Source: Streptomyces smyrnaeus
Lineage (GTDB): Bacteria; Actinomycetota; Actinomycetes; Streptomycetales; Streptomycetaceae
Assembly (NCBI RefSeq): GCF_017676345.1
Contig: NZ_JAFFZM010000024.1
Span: 31,649 to 95,648, forward strand
Length of the DNA stretch: 64,000 nt
Direction of reading: 5' to 3'
The notes under the pieces are model-generated. The model was not told the DNA's origin. It was given only the letters and a program-made list of their open reading frames with translations, and ran no database searches. The first letter of the stretch is position 1; every line of letters starts with the position of its first letter. This document shows positions 25,877 through 34,053 of the stretch, piece by piece. Position numbers and translations under genes: made by a program.

Positions 25877-26806
25877 TCACACCAACTGCCCCTCCAGTAC
25901 GGCCAGATGTCCTTCCTGTACGAGGTCGAACCGGAGTGCGAACCGCACCAGGGCCTCACGGATGTTCTCCGGGCCGTCCGGTGCACGCAGCCGCAGCTTC
26001 AACCGCAGATAGTCGATGTTCCAGGAGATGTCGGCGGGGGAGACGTCGGGCCATACGGGGCGCAGCCGCTCCGTGAGCTCCGCGATGTCGGGCACCGGAG
26101 CCGAGGTGGCGTCACCGGCCGGCGCCGTGTCACCGGCGCGCAGACTCGCCTCGCACAGCGCCGCCAGCACGAGGAAGTAGTGGCACGTGTGGTCCAGGGG
26201 GTAGGGGCGCGGGAACGGGTCGAAAGCCCAGTCCGCCGCCCCGGACGCTCCGTCGGCAGATGCCCCGTCGATGGGGACTCCGCCGCCAGGCGAGCCGTCG
26301 GGGGACGAGCCGCCGGAGGCGGAGCCGTCCTTGGGCGAGCCGTTCAGCCGTGCCCCGCCCTCGCGCGCCCCGCTCCTGCGTCCGCCGCCGGTCAGCGGGT
26401 TGCCGCCGACGAGCGCGTCGGCCGGCGTCAGGTAGTCGTGCCGCGGTGCCAGTACGTCGAAACCGCAGCCGGGTCTCGACTCGCCCGCGCACAGGCGTAC
26501 TCGTGCGAACTCGAAGGGGACCGGCGCATCGGCGCGGCCGGGCGCGACCCTGATGTGCTCCCCTGCGCCCTCGGGATTCTCGACGATGTAGGTCTGGTCG
26601 CTGCTGAAGTTGGTCAGTATCCAGAAGGCACCGGTCGCCGTGATCTCGCCGGCCGCACATGCGACGGCGGGGTGGGAGATGGTCAGGCCGTTGCCTGCCG
26701 GTGCCGTGCGGCCGAAGCGCAGCGTATGGCCCGGCTCCAGCCGGTACTGCTCCTCGGGTCCACGGCACCCGTCCGGGACGATGATCACGCTGAACACGCC
26801 CGGCAC
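25877..26806 (-). CDS. FHA-like domain protein
   Basis: 309 residues, probably cytoplasmic. The N-terminal 100 residues look like a forkhead-associated phosphopeptide-binding fold: a FGRTAP strand-loop, ISHPAVACAAGEI, and TNFSSDQTYIVEN. A Gly/Ser/Asp-rich linker (about 145-195) separates this from a helical C-terminal domain (DISWNIDYLRLKLRL) resembling a small winged helix. FHA proteins read Ser/Thr-kinase signals, but no kinase gene is adjacent. GTG 26806 has GGAG about 10 nt upstream; in-frame starts further up would add an Arg-rich tail without support. Confidence 0.68.
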   Translation of the reverse strand: MPGVFSVIIVPDGCRGPEEQYRLEPGHTLRFGRTAPAGNGLTISHPAVACAAGEITATGAFWILTNFSSDQTYIVENPEGAGEHIRVAPGRADAPVPFEFARVRLCAGESRPGCGFDVLAPRHDYLTPADALVGGNPLTGGGRRSGAREGGARLNGSPKDGSASGGSSPDGSPGGGVPIDGASADGASGAADWAFDPFPRPYPLDHTCHYFLVLAALCEASLRAGDTAPAGDATSAPVPDIAELTERLRPVWPDVSPADISWNIDYLRLKLRLRAPDGPENIREALVRFALRFDLVQEGHLAVLEGQLV

Positions 26807-27126
26807 GCTACTGACTCTCCGTACCCGTGCACAACGGAGCGTAGGGGTAGCAGAGAGGCACATGAACGGACCTTTGCCGTCCCGTTGCCAAGGCGACGCC
26901 ACGCGGGTGACACGGGCTCGCACAGCAGCCTGAACGGATCGCACAGCAGCACCGGCCGTACCGGCGTGCGCCCGAGCGGAACCGCGCGCCGGGCGGTACC
27001 CGCGGTCTCCCGGACGGACACCGGAACCGCGCCGTGCCGGTGTCCGAAGGGAGCCGAGCGGCAGCCGAAGGGCACTGAGCGGCACCTGAGTGGAGAGCAG
27101 GGGCCCCGATCCGCGAGGATGGGCGT
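26807..27126. other. 320-bp divergent intergenic region before folD
   Basis: It separates the leftward FHA gene from folD. It holds a perfect 10-bp inverted repeat (CGGACACCGG 27015-27024, complement 27037-27046) and the folD -10-like hexamer at 27115-27120. No gene is seen. Confidence 0.6.
27115..27120 (+). promoter_or_regulatory. folD -10-like element, leaderless start
   Basis: GAGGAT ends 6 nt before the ATG at 27127. It keeps A at position 2 and T at position 6 of TANNNT. No ribosome-binding site precedes the ATG, which agrees with a leaderless mRNA. Confidence 0.45.
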
Positions 27127-28005
27127 ATGACCGCCCAGATTCTCGATGGCAAGGCCACCGCCGCCGCGATCAAGTCCGACCTCACCGCGCGTGTCGAGGC
27201 GCTCAAGGCGAAGGGCATCACGCCCGGCCTGGGCACGCTGCTCGTCGGCGAGGACGTCGGCTCCCAGAAGTACGTCGCGGGCAAGCACCGCGACAGCCAG
27301 CAGATCGGCATCAACTCCATCCAGCGCGAGCTGCCCGCGAGCGCGTCGCAGGAGGAGATCGAGGCGGTCGTCCGCGAGCTGAACGAGGATCCGGCCTGCA
27401 CCGGCTACATCGTCCAGCTGCCGCTCCCCAAGGGCATCGACGTCAACCGGGTGCTGGAGCTGATGGACCCGGCCAAGGACGCCGACGGCCTCCACCCGAC
27501 CAACCTGGGCCGTCTGGTCCTCAACAAGCCGGCGCCGCTGCCGTGCACCCCGCAGGGCATGCTCGTGCTGCTGCGCCGGTACGGCGTCGAGCTCAACGGC
27601 GCCCATGTGGTGGTTGTCGGGCGCGGAGTGACCGCGGGCCGTCCGCTGCCGCTGCTGCTGACCCGGCGCAGCGAGAACGCGACCGTGACGCAGTGCCACA
27701 CCGGCACCCGCGATCTGCCGGGAACGCTGCGGCAGGCGGACATCGTCGTCGCTGCGGCCGGGGTGCCGCATCTGATCAAGCCGGAGGACGTGCGTCCGGG
27801 CGCAGCCGTGCTCGACGTCGGCGTCAGCCGCGACGAGAACGGCAAGATCGTGGGCGATGTGCACCCGGGAGTGGCCGAGGTGGCGGGCTGGATCTCCCCC
27901 AACCCGGGCGGTGTCGGGCCGATGACGCGGGCCCAGCTGCTGGTGAACGTCGTCGAGGCCGCGGAGGCGGCCGGGGACCGGGCGGCCGAGGCGGCGGCCC
28001 GCTGA
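27127..28005 (+). CDS. folD: Methylenetetrahydrofolate dehydrogenase/cyclohydrolase
   Basis: Bifunctional NADP-dependent oxidation of 5,10-methylene-THF and hydrolysis to 10-formyl-THF, the donor used by PurN and PurH encoded nearby. 292 residues. Seen: catalytic Tyr-Lys in VGSQKYVAGKHR, the VQLPLPKGID motif, HPTNLGRL and GPMTRAQLL. One point is unusual: the cofactor-site segment reads VVVGRGVTAGRPLPLLL, where most FolD proteins have GRSxxVGxP. ATG 27127 fits the leaderless promoter. Confidence 0.96.
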   Translation: MTAQILDGKATAAAIKSDLTARVEALKAKGITPGLGTLLVGEDVGSQKYVAGKHRDSQQIGINSIQRELPASASQEEIEAVVRELNEDPACTGYIVQLPLPKGIDVNRVLELMDPAKDADGLHPTNLGRLVLNKPAPLPCTPQGMLVLLRRYGVELNGAHVVVVGRGVTAGRPLPLLLTRRSENATVTQCHTGTRDLPGTLRQADIVVAAAGVPHLIKPEDVRPGAAVLDVGVSRDENGKIVGDVHPGVAEVAGWISPNPGGVGPMTRAQLLVNVVEAAEAAGDRAAEAAAR

Positions 28006-28028
28006 ACGCGGTCAGGGAGAATGCCGTC

Positions 28029-28646
28029 ATGGGCGAGGGTGACCGGACCGGCACGGACCGCGGCAGCGAGGGCCGGGACCGCGACAGGAACCGGGGCGGC
28101 GACGCGGACGGTGCCCGCGAAGGTGCAGCAGTCGGTGCTGGAGCCGCTGGCGGAGACGGTACCGCCGACGGTGCCGTGGATACCGCTCCCGGTGGCGCCG
28201 GAGGCGGTGAAGCGGAAGGAGATTCCGGGATGAGCAGTGCGCAGGAGGCCGCCCCGGCGCGCAAGGCGTCACGGCGTTTTCCGGTCCTGACCCGGGACAC
28301 CGCGCGCCCCGAGGGCGGGGGACGCGCGATAGGGGGGCACCACCCGGCACCGTACCGGCAGTGGCCGCTGCTGGCGGTCTGCGCCGGGGTGCTGGTCGGA
28401 CTGCTGGTGACGGTCATCCAGTTCCGTGCCGGCACGCTCATCATCGGACTGTCGCTGCTGGGCGGTGCCGTGCTGCGCTGGTGGAAGCCCTCGGTCGGCA
28501 TGCTGGCCGTGCGCTCACGCTTCACCGACATGATCACCTATGGCGTACTGGGCCTCGTCATCGTGCTGTTGGCCATGATGGCGCAGCCCGACCCATGGCT
28601 CACGGTGCCGATTCTCGACACCATCGTGCACTTCACAGTGCGCTGA
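28029..28646 (+). CDS. DUF3017 membrane protein
   Basis: 205 residues if started at ATG 28029, 23 nt after folD; ATG 28230 (138 residues) is an alternative with a better ribosome-binding site (AAGGAG 8-13 nt upstream). The first 67 residues are Gly/Asp/Ala low complexity, so either start is possible. The core has three hydrophobic helices: LLAVCAGVLVGLLVTVIQF, LIIGLSLLGGAVLRW and ITYGVLGLVIVLLAMM. DUF3017 is of unknown function and usually sits between folD and mdh in Streptomyces. A hairpin follows at 28715. Confidence 0.8.
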   Translation: MGEGDRTGTDRGSEGRDRDRNRGGDADGAREGAAVGAGAAGGDGTADGAVDTAPGGAGGGEAEGDSGMSSAQEAAPARKASRRFPVLTRDTARPEGGGRAIGGHHPAPYRQWPLLAVCAGVLVGLLVTVIQFRAGTLIIGLSLLGGAVLRWWKPSVGMLAVRSRFTDMITYGVLGLVIVLLAMMAQPDPWLTVPILDTIVHFTVR

Positions 28647-28714
28647 CCTGCGCTCCAGCACCCGTTGGGCGCTGCTGTCGCACCGTCGCAACAGTGCCGC
28701 GAATGTGACAGGGG

Positions 28715-28738
28715 CCCGCCTTCCTTCAGGAGGGCGGG
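28715..28738 (+). terminator. Hairpin terminator after DUF3017 gene
   Basis: 10-bp stem with one G-U pair: CCCGCCTTCC (28715-28724), loop TTCA, 28729-28738, followed by the T-rich TACTTCTGTG. It lies 69 nt after the stop. Confidence 0.75.
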
Positions 28739-28934
28739 TACTTCTGTGCGGGAGGTGTCGGGAGGTGTCGGGCGGACGGCGGGCGAACAACGGGCAGCCG
28801 CTGGGGGGACGTAACGGTTGGTGTCCGGATGGGCTGGCAGACTAGGGAGCGTTTGCGCGGACGAGCACCCGGGGCCGTGGCGTGACACGGGGGAGAGGAA
28901 CACTGACAGCGCATTCGCGGACAAGGGGGAGGCA

Positions 28935-30416
28935 ATGCCTCGTTGGAGGTCGCTACCGGAGGATCTGGACCCGCAGATCCGGGAGTTCGCGAGCCAGCTG
29001 CGGCGGCTCGTCGACCGCAGCGGGCTGAGCGTCGCCACCATCGCTGACCGGACCGGCTACAGCAAGTCGTCCTGGGAGCGGTATCTGAACGGCCGTCTGT
29101 TGCCGCCGCGCGGCGCCACGCAGGCGCTCGCCGAGGTGACCGGAACCGATGTGCGGCATCTGGGCACCATGTGGGAGCTGGCCGAACGGGCGTGGAGCCG
29201 CAGCGAGATGCGGCACGACACCACTTTGGAGGCCATCCGGATCGCCCAGGCGAGGGCCGCGCTGAACGAGGAGCCTTCCCAGGAGCGCGAAAAGGGGCGC
29301 AGGCGGCGCAAGAACAAGAGCGCACCGGACAGCGAGGCCCCCGAGGTACCCGACGCATCCGGGGCACCCGGCGCACCTGGAACATCCGGTGCACCCGAAG
29401 GTGGAGCGCTCGGCAGCGGCACGCCCGGTTCCGGCAGCGGCACGCCCGGGTCCGGCGGCAGCACCCGCGTCCCGCAGCAAGGAACATCGCCCCAGCAGGA
29501 GGCGTCCGCGCGGCAGGGAACACCCCCGCAGCGGATCACACCGGAACAAGGCGTCCCGGAGGACGGGGACCTGGGGACGGCCATCCTGCGCAAGGACGCC
29601 ATCCGCGCGGCGGGCAACAGCGCGAGCGCGCGCGAGAGGCGCCATCAGTCCGATTCCACCGTGTGGGGCACGCCCGCCCCCGGACTCGGCAGTCCGGCCG
29701 CTTCCGACCATGCCGCCGACGTCCACGCCGACATCGACGCCCACGGCAACCCCGACGCAGAAGCCGGCACCGACCGACGGACCGGTCAGGGCGCAGGGCA
29801 CAGCGCCGGGCAAGGAGGCGGGAGCGGCGGCGCGGTCCCGCACGGCGTCCCCGCACCATCGGCAACACCGGCTCCCGGCGGCGCCGACGGCGGCCCTACG
29901 ACGAAGGGTTCGGGCGGTCGGCGCAAGGTCACCGTGCTGTTGGCGTCCCTCGTGGCCGTTCTCGTCGTCGCGGCAGGCGCTGTGCTCTTCTTCGACGTCG
30001 GCGGAGGCGGCGAGGAGAAGGCCGCCGACCCGAAGCCCAGCCCCACCAAGGAGACCCCGCAGCTTCCCGCGGGCGTGAAGTGCTCGGGCAAGGAGTGCTC
30101 GGGCAAGGACCCGGAAGCCATGGGCTGCGGTGGCGAGCACGCGGGCACCAGCAGCTCCGCATGGGTCGGCACCACCTTCGTCGAGGTCCGCTACAGCAAG
30201 GTCTGCAAGGCGTCCTGGGGCCGGATCACCAGCGCCCGGGCCGGCGACTCGCTGCGGATCACCGGCCCGGGCGGACAGGCGGAGAGCGGCAAGGTGGCGA
30301 AGAACGAGACGTACACCAAGATGGTCTCCGTGGGATCGCAGGACGAGGCGCGCGCCTGTGCGACGCTGGCGGCGGGCGGCAAGGGCTGCACCGTTCCCGG
30401 AGAGAAGGCACGGTGA
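28935..30416 (+). CDS. Transmembrane XRE-type HTH protein with DUF2690 domain
   Basis: 493 residues. An N-terminal Xre-like helix-turn-helix lies at about 20-80 (LSVATIADRTGYSKSSWERYLNG). A long Pro/Gly/Ala/Ser-rich spacer (about 115-330) leads to one transmembrane helix at 332-355 (VTVLLASLVAVLVVAAGAVLFF). A C-terminal extracytoplasmic domain has paired Cys (VKCSGKECSGKD, MGCGGEH, KVCKASW, ARACATL), assigned to DUF2690. The layout implies a DNA-binding cytoplasmic head coupled to an outside sensor, like RodZ- or ToxR-type proteins; target genes unknown. ATG 28935 is preceded by GGGGGAGG. Confidence 0.84.
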   Translation: MPRWRSLPEDLDPQIREFASQLRRLVDRSGLSVATIADRTGYSKSSWERYLNGRLLPPRGATQALAEVTGTDVRHLGTMWELAERAWSRSEMRHDTTLEAIRIAQARAALNEEPSQEREKGRRRRKNKSAPDSEAPEVPDASGAPGAPGTSGAPEGGALGSGTPGSGSGTPGSGGSTRVPQQGTSPQQEASARQGTPPQRITPEQGVPEDGDLGTAILRKDAIRAAGNSASARERRHQSDSTVWGTPAPGLGSPAASDHAADVHADIDAHGNPDAEAGTDRRTGQGAGHSAGQGGGSGGAVPHGVPAPSATPAPGGADGGPTTKGSGGRRKVTVLLASLVAVLVVAAGAVLFFDVGGGGEEKAADPKPSPTKETPQLPAGVKCSGKECSGKDPEAMGCGGEHAGTSSSAWVGTTFVEVRYSKVCKASWGRITSARAGDSLRITGPGGQAESGKVAKNETYTKMVSVGSQDEARACATLAAGGKGCTVPGEKAR

Positions 30417-30450
30417 ACGGACCCGGGGGTGAGGCGGGCGCGGGGTCGGA

Positions 30451-30456
30451 TAGCCT
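30451..30456 (+). promoter_or_regulatory. mdh -10-like element
   Basis: TAGCCT fits TANNNT. The predicted start is about 30463, immediately before the palindrome in the mdh leader. No clear -35 is seen. Confidence 0.45.
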
Positions 30457-30465
30457 GGCCGATGG

Positions 30466-30485
30466 GTCTCTTGACGTAGAGAGAC
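30466..30485. promoter_or_regulatory. Palindrome in mdh leader, candidate operator
   Basis: GTCTCT (30466-30471) and AGAGAC (30480-30485) flank TGACGTAG, with an inner ACGT palindrome. The element begins near the expected transcription start and lies 43 nt before the mdh ATG. That position suits a repressor site. I recall similar TCTTGACGTC-type palindromes upstream of TCA-cycle genes in Streptomyces but cannot verify this here. Confidence 0.5.
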
Positions 30486-30528
30486 TTCCGGCCACCCGCC
30501 AGCCACGTCAGGTACTACGGAGAACGCC

Positions 30529-31527
30529 ATGACCCGCACTCCCGTCAGCCCCGTCAACGTCACCGTCACCGGCGCCGCAGGCCAGATCGGCTACGCGCTG
30601 CTGTTCCGTATCGCCTCCGGCCAGCTGCTGGGCGCCGACGTGCCGGTCAGGCTGCGTCTGCTGGAGATCACCCCCGCCCTGAAGGCCGCCGAGGGCACCG
30701 CCATGGAGCTGGACGACTGCGCGTTCCCGCTGCTCCAGGGCATCGACATCACCGACGACCCGAACGTCGCCTTCGACGGTGCCAACGTGGCGCTTCTCGT
30801 CGGCGCCCGGCCCCGCACCAAGGGCATGGAGCGCGGCGACCTGCTGGAGGCCAACGGCGGCATCTTCAAGCCGCAGGGCAAGGCCATCAACGACAACGCC
30901 GCTGACGACATCAAGGTCCTCGTCGTCGGCAACCCGGCCAACACCAACGCGCTGATCGCCCGGTCGGCGGCGCCGGACGTGCCGGCCGAGCGGTTCACCG
31001 CGATGACCCGCCTCGACCACAACCGCGCGCTCACCCAGCTCGCGAAGAAGACCGGCTCCTCCGTCGCCGACATCAAGAAGCTGACGATCTGGGGCAACCA
31101 CTCCGCCACCCAGTACCCGGACATCTTCCACGCCGAGGTCGCCGGCAAGAACGCCGCACAGGTCGTCAACGACGAGCAGTGGCTGGCCGACGAGTTCATT
31201 CCGACCGTCGCCAAGCGCGGCGCGGCCATCATCGAGGCGCGCGGCGCCTCCTCGGCGGCCTCCGCGGCGAACGCCGCCATCGACCACGTCCACACCTGGG
31301 TCAACGGCACCCCCGAGGGCGACTGGACCTCCATGGGCATCCCCTCGGACGGCTCCTACGGGGTGCCGGAGGGCATCATCTCCTCCTTCCCGGTGACCAC
31401 GAAGGACGGCAAGTACGAGATCGTGCAGGGCCTGGAGATCAACGAGTTCTCCCGCACCCGTATCGACGCCTCCGTCAAGGAGCTGACCGACGAGCGGGAC
31501 GCGGTCCGCGGCCTCGGCCTGGTCTGA
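30529..31527 (+). CDS. mdh: Malate dehydrogenase
   Basis: NAD-dependent oxidation of malate to oxaloacetate in the TCA cycle. 332 residues. The N-terminal nucleotide loop is VTGAAGQIGYALLFRIASG; the substrate-binding Arg and Asp come from GARPRTKGMERGDLL and MTRLDHNRA, and the catalytic His is in IWGNHSATQYPD. It belongs to the cytosolic-MDH-like group common in actinobacteria. ATG 30529 follows TACGGAG. It is monocistronic, ended by the hairpin at 31618. Confidence 0.97.
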   Translation: MTRTPVSPVNVTVTGAAGQIGYALLFRIASGQLLGADVPVRLRLLEITPALKAAEGTAMELDDCAFPLLQGIDITDDPNVAFDGANVALLVGARPRTKGMERGDLLEANGGIFKPQGKAINDNAADDIKVLVVGNPANTNALIARSAAPDVPAERFTAMTRLDHNRALTQLAKKTGSSVADIKKLTIWGNHSATQYPDIFHAEVAGKNAAQVVNDEQWLADEFIPTVAKRGAAIIEARGASSAASAANAAIDHVHTWVNGTPEGDWTSMGIPSDGSYGVPEGIISSFPVTTKDGKYEIVQGLEINEFSRTRIDASVKELTDERDAVRGLGLV

Positions 31528-31617
31528 GTCGGCCGCTTCAGCTGCCGCGCCGCTCGACTGCCGCGCAGCTCCACTGCCACTGCTGAGCCGCGCCGCTCGA
31601 CTGTCGCACGCACCGAG

Positions 31618-31649
31618 GGCCCGTGCGGATCCACTGATCCGTACGGGTC
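31618..31649 (+). terminator. Terminator after mdh
   Basis: 14-bp stem with two G-U pairs: GGCCCGTGCGGATC (31618-31631), loop CACT, then 31636-31649, followed by CTCGGGCTTTT. It lies 91 nt after the mdh stop. Confidence 0.85.
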
Positions 31650-31764
31650 CTCGGGCTTTTGCCCGGACTTTCCGCTGCGGCTCTCCGCTGCGGCTCTCCG
31701 CTGGGGCTTTCCGCTCGGGGTCTTCCGGGGAGCTCCTGGCGGGAGGTGGCAGGTGCCGGGCGCG

Positions 31765-32313
31765 TCAGTCGTGGTCGCCGCCGTCCTCCTCGGCCATCAC
31801 GTCCTCGTACGCGCGCAGAGTCGCGACGATCAGGGCACGCTCGGCAGGGGAGAGCTCGGTCAGCACCTGCCGCCAGGCTCCGGCGCCGCGGGCCAGCCAC
31901 CGCGAGATGGTGGGGCGGTGGGCCTCGGTGATGCTCACGATGCGGCGGCGGCGGTCGTTCTCGTCCTCGTGCCGCTCCAGCACGCCCTTCCGGCTCAGCT
32001 CCCCCACCAGCAGGCTGACCGTGGTGGGGGCGACCTCCAGCCGGGTGGCCAGATCGTTGACGGTCATCGGGCCGTCGAAGAGGAGGTATGAGAGCAGGGA
32101 AAGGTGGCGCGGGGCCAGCGCGAGGGACTGCAACTCCTCGGGTACGGGGATGCGTTTGACCCGGCCGACGATGCGCGGCATGAGCAGCAGGAGGTCGCGT
32201 ACGGCGTCGTCCTCTGCCAGTTCCCCCGGTCGCACCTTGCTTCCCTGCTGTTCCTCTTCCCCCACCTGCCCCTTCTCTGACTCCCGTCTCTCTCTGTGAC
32301 CGTCCATTGACAT
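31765..32313 (-). CDS. MarR family transcriptional regulator
   Basis: 182-residue winged-helix regulator, normal MarR size with a charged N-terminal tail of about 35 residues. The helix-turn-helix is MTVNDLATRLEVAPTTVSLLVGELSRKG, followed by the wing HEDENDRRRRIVSIT. ATG 32313 has GGGAGG 9 nt upstream. It is divergent from a tautomerase gene; tandem CTTTG-N4-CAAAG sites lie in the gap, close to its own start, so autorepression and control of the tautomerase are likely. Ligand unknown. Confidence 0.9.
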   Translation of the reverse strand: MSMDGHRERRESEKGQVGEEEQQGSKVRPGELAEDDAVRDLLLLMPRIVGRVKRIPVPEELQSLALAPRHLSLLSYLLFDGPMTVNDLATRLEVAPTTVSLLVGELSRKGVLERHEDENDRRRRIVSITEAHRPTISRWLARGAGAWRQVLTELSPAERALIVATLRAYEDVMAEEDGGDHD

Positions 32314-32333
32314 GGCGGCGGGCCTCCCATTAG

Positions 32334-32364
32334 CTTTGTGTTCAAAGATGCTTTGCCGTCAAAG
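32334..32364. promoter_or_regulatory. Two MarR-type operators in tandem
   Basis: CTTTG-TGTT-CAAAG (32334-32347) and CTTTG-CCGT-CAAAG (32351-32364), 17 nt apart centre to centre. The spacing places both on the same DNA face within two turns. They lie between the divergent MarR and tautomerase genes. Confidence 0.7.
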
Positions 32365-32424
32365 GTGAATCCGTCTCGCGATATTAGCGATCCGGCTGTT
32401 CACCTTGCCGATTGGGTGGTTGCC

Positions 32425-32817
32425 ATGCCGCACTTCGAGGTGCAGATTCATGAGGAAGCCCTGGGTGGGGAGGAATCGCCCATCAGTGGGCAGTTGATCG
32501 AAAAACTGACGGACGCGGCACTGACCGTGTATCCCGAGTCGTTCCGGAAGCTGGTCGGCGTCGAACTCTTCGGTGTCCCCGCAGGGAGGTGGGGCGTCGG
32601 CGGGAAGGTGACCGAAGAGCCGTCGCCCCTCGTCACGCTGCGTTCCCGGGAGGGGCTCTTCCATCATCCCGACTTCGTCGGAGCACCCGCCCGGCTGATA
32701 TCCGCGATCACCGACGCCGTCGTCGCTGTTCTCGGGGAGAGCGTGCGGGAACGGGTGATGGTGCGGCTGGTGGGGATTCCGGCCGGCCGCTCGGGCCTCG
32801 GCGGCGAGCTGACCTGA
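32425..32817 (+). CDS. Tandem tautomerase-superfamily protein
   Basis: 130 residues. The protein starts MPHFEV; after Met removal Pro-1 would be the catalytic base, as in 4-oxalocrotonate tautomerase relatives. It contains two homologous halves: residues 1-65 (ending LVGVELFGVPAGRWGVGGK) and 70-130 (ending VMVRLVGIPAGRSGLGG). The second half begins SPLVTL, so only the first half can carry an N-terminal Pro. No good ribosome-binding site is seen before ATG 32425; GTG 32416 is possible. It is divergent from marR and its 3' end overlaps the converging MFS gene. Substrate unknown. Confidence 0.75.
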   Translation: MPHFEVQIHEEALGGEESPISGQLIEKLTDAALTVYPESFRKLVGVELFGVPAGRWGVGGKVTEEPSPLVTLRSREGLFHHPDFVGAPARLISAITDAVVAVLGESVRERVMVRLVGIPAGRSGLGGELT

Positions 32818-34015
32818 GCAGACGGCCACGGCGTTCTCCGGTTCCGAGGTCCCGCCGCCTCCCGGGGCGCAGGCCCGGCGCGAGGCCGGCGGTCACCGCC
32901 AGGGAGAGAACGGCCATCACCGCCATGGCGGTGGCAGGCGAGGTCTCTTCCGCAACAGCGCCCGCGAGCGCGGCGCCCACCCCCTGCATGGCCAGCATGC
33001 CGGACGCATGCAGGCCGAGCGCATGACCACTGAGCTCTTCGGGCGTCAGCTCCATCAACCTCTCCTGGAGCAGCAGACTGGCGCCGAAGCCCACGGACGC
33101 CACCGCCACCAGTACCGCCGCCGGCGGCAGTGACGGACGCAGCGCGAAGAGCAGATAGGGGGAAGCCAGCAGCACAAGCATCGGTACAGCCAGCAGCTTC
33201 CGCCAGTGAGGGGGCACGAAACGGCCCACGGCGGTGTCCCCGGCCAGCATGCCCAGCGCTCCGCAGGCGAAGAGCAGGCCGGCCTCCCGCGGGGCGTACG
33301 GCACGAAGAGGGACTCGCAGCCGACCACCAATCCGTTGGGCACCCACAGCCCCAGATAGACAATGCGTCGGGAAGGCGACGACCACAGCAGGGAGTTGGT
33401 CCGCCAGGTCCGGGCCACGGAGGGCCGGCCCGTGGCACGGGGCGGGCGTTGGCCCAGGCCGAGCCGGGCAACCACCGCCCCCGTCAGATACAGCGCGGCT
33501 CCGGCCAGCAGGGTGCCGCGCGGGGAGAGGACGGCGACAAGCACACCGCCGAGTGCGTAGCCGCAGATCTGCATGACGCCGTTGGACATGTTCAGCACTG
33601 AGCGACCGAGGAGGTAACCGTCCTTGGCGAGGATCTCGTTGAGGAGCCCATAACGGACTCCACCGCCCAGCGAGGCCAGCAGACCGAGGACCAACAGCAC
33701 GGAGAAAGACGCCGCGACGGGCAGCCCTGGCACGGCCTGCACGGCGGTACCGAGTGCGAACGCCAGGGGCAGTGCCGTCATCGCTGCACGCGGCCGCAAC
33801 CGGTCGGCAGCCGACAGCAGCGTCGTCGCCCCGATGAGCTGAGCCAGCGAGGGGCCGAACATGGCGAGGGAGGACAGCAAGGGGGAGCCGGTAGCGGCAT
33901 AGATGAGCGTGCCCAATGCCAGCCCGCTCACCGTCTGCCCAGCCACCTGGCAGGTGCTGACGAGGAAGAGAGGAGTGAACTCGGGCGCCCGGAAGAGCTC
34001 GCGATAGGTGCGCAT
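32708..34015 (-). CDS. MFS transporter
   Basis: 435 residues with about twelve transmembrane helices, resembling MFS_1 drug exporters. The N-terminus RTYRELFRAPEFTPLFLV and the loop NEILAKDGYLLGRSVLNMSNG are typical of actinobacterial exporters. The last 60 residues are an Arg/Pro/Ser-rich tail read through the 3' part of the tautomerase gene on the other strand (110-bp overlap); this may reflect loss of an earlier stop. ATG 34015. A GTTTCGC palindrome lies 38 nt upstream, and an ArsR-like regulator is divergent, so substrate-induced derepression is likely. Substrate unknown. Confidence 0.86.
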   Translation of the reverse strand: MRTYRELFRAPEFTPLFLVSTCQVAGQTVSGLALGTLIYAATGSPLLSSLAMFGPSLAQLIGATTLLSAADRLRPRAAMTALPLAFALGTAVQAVPGLPVAASFSVLLVLGLLASLGGGVRYGLLNEILAKDGYLLGRSVLNMSNGVMQICGYALGGVLVAVLSPRGTLLAGAALYLTGAVVARLGLGQRPPRATGRPSVARTWRTNSLLWSSPSRRIVYLGLWVPNGLVVGCESLFVPYAPREAGLLFACGALGMLAGDTAVGRFVPPHWRKLLAVPMLVLLASPYLLFALRPSLPPAAVLVAVASVGFGASLLLQERLMELTPEELSGHALGLHASGMLAMQGVGAALAGAVAEETSPATAMAVMAVLSLAVTAGLAPGLRPGRRRDLGTGERRGRLLRSARRRGPSGRPESPPAAPSPVPARSPREQRRRRR

Positions 34016-34053
34016 GGCCGGGAGTCTCGGGCGGAACCGGGAAGCTGGTTATT

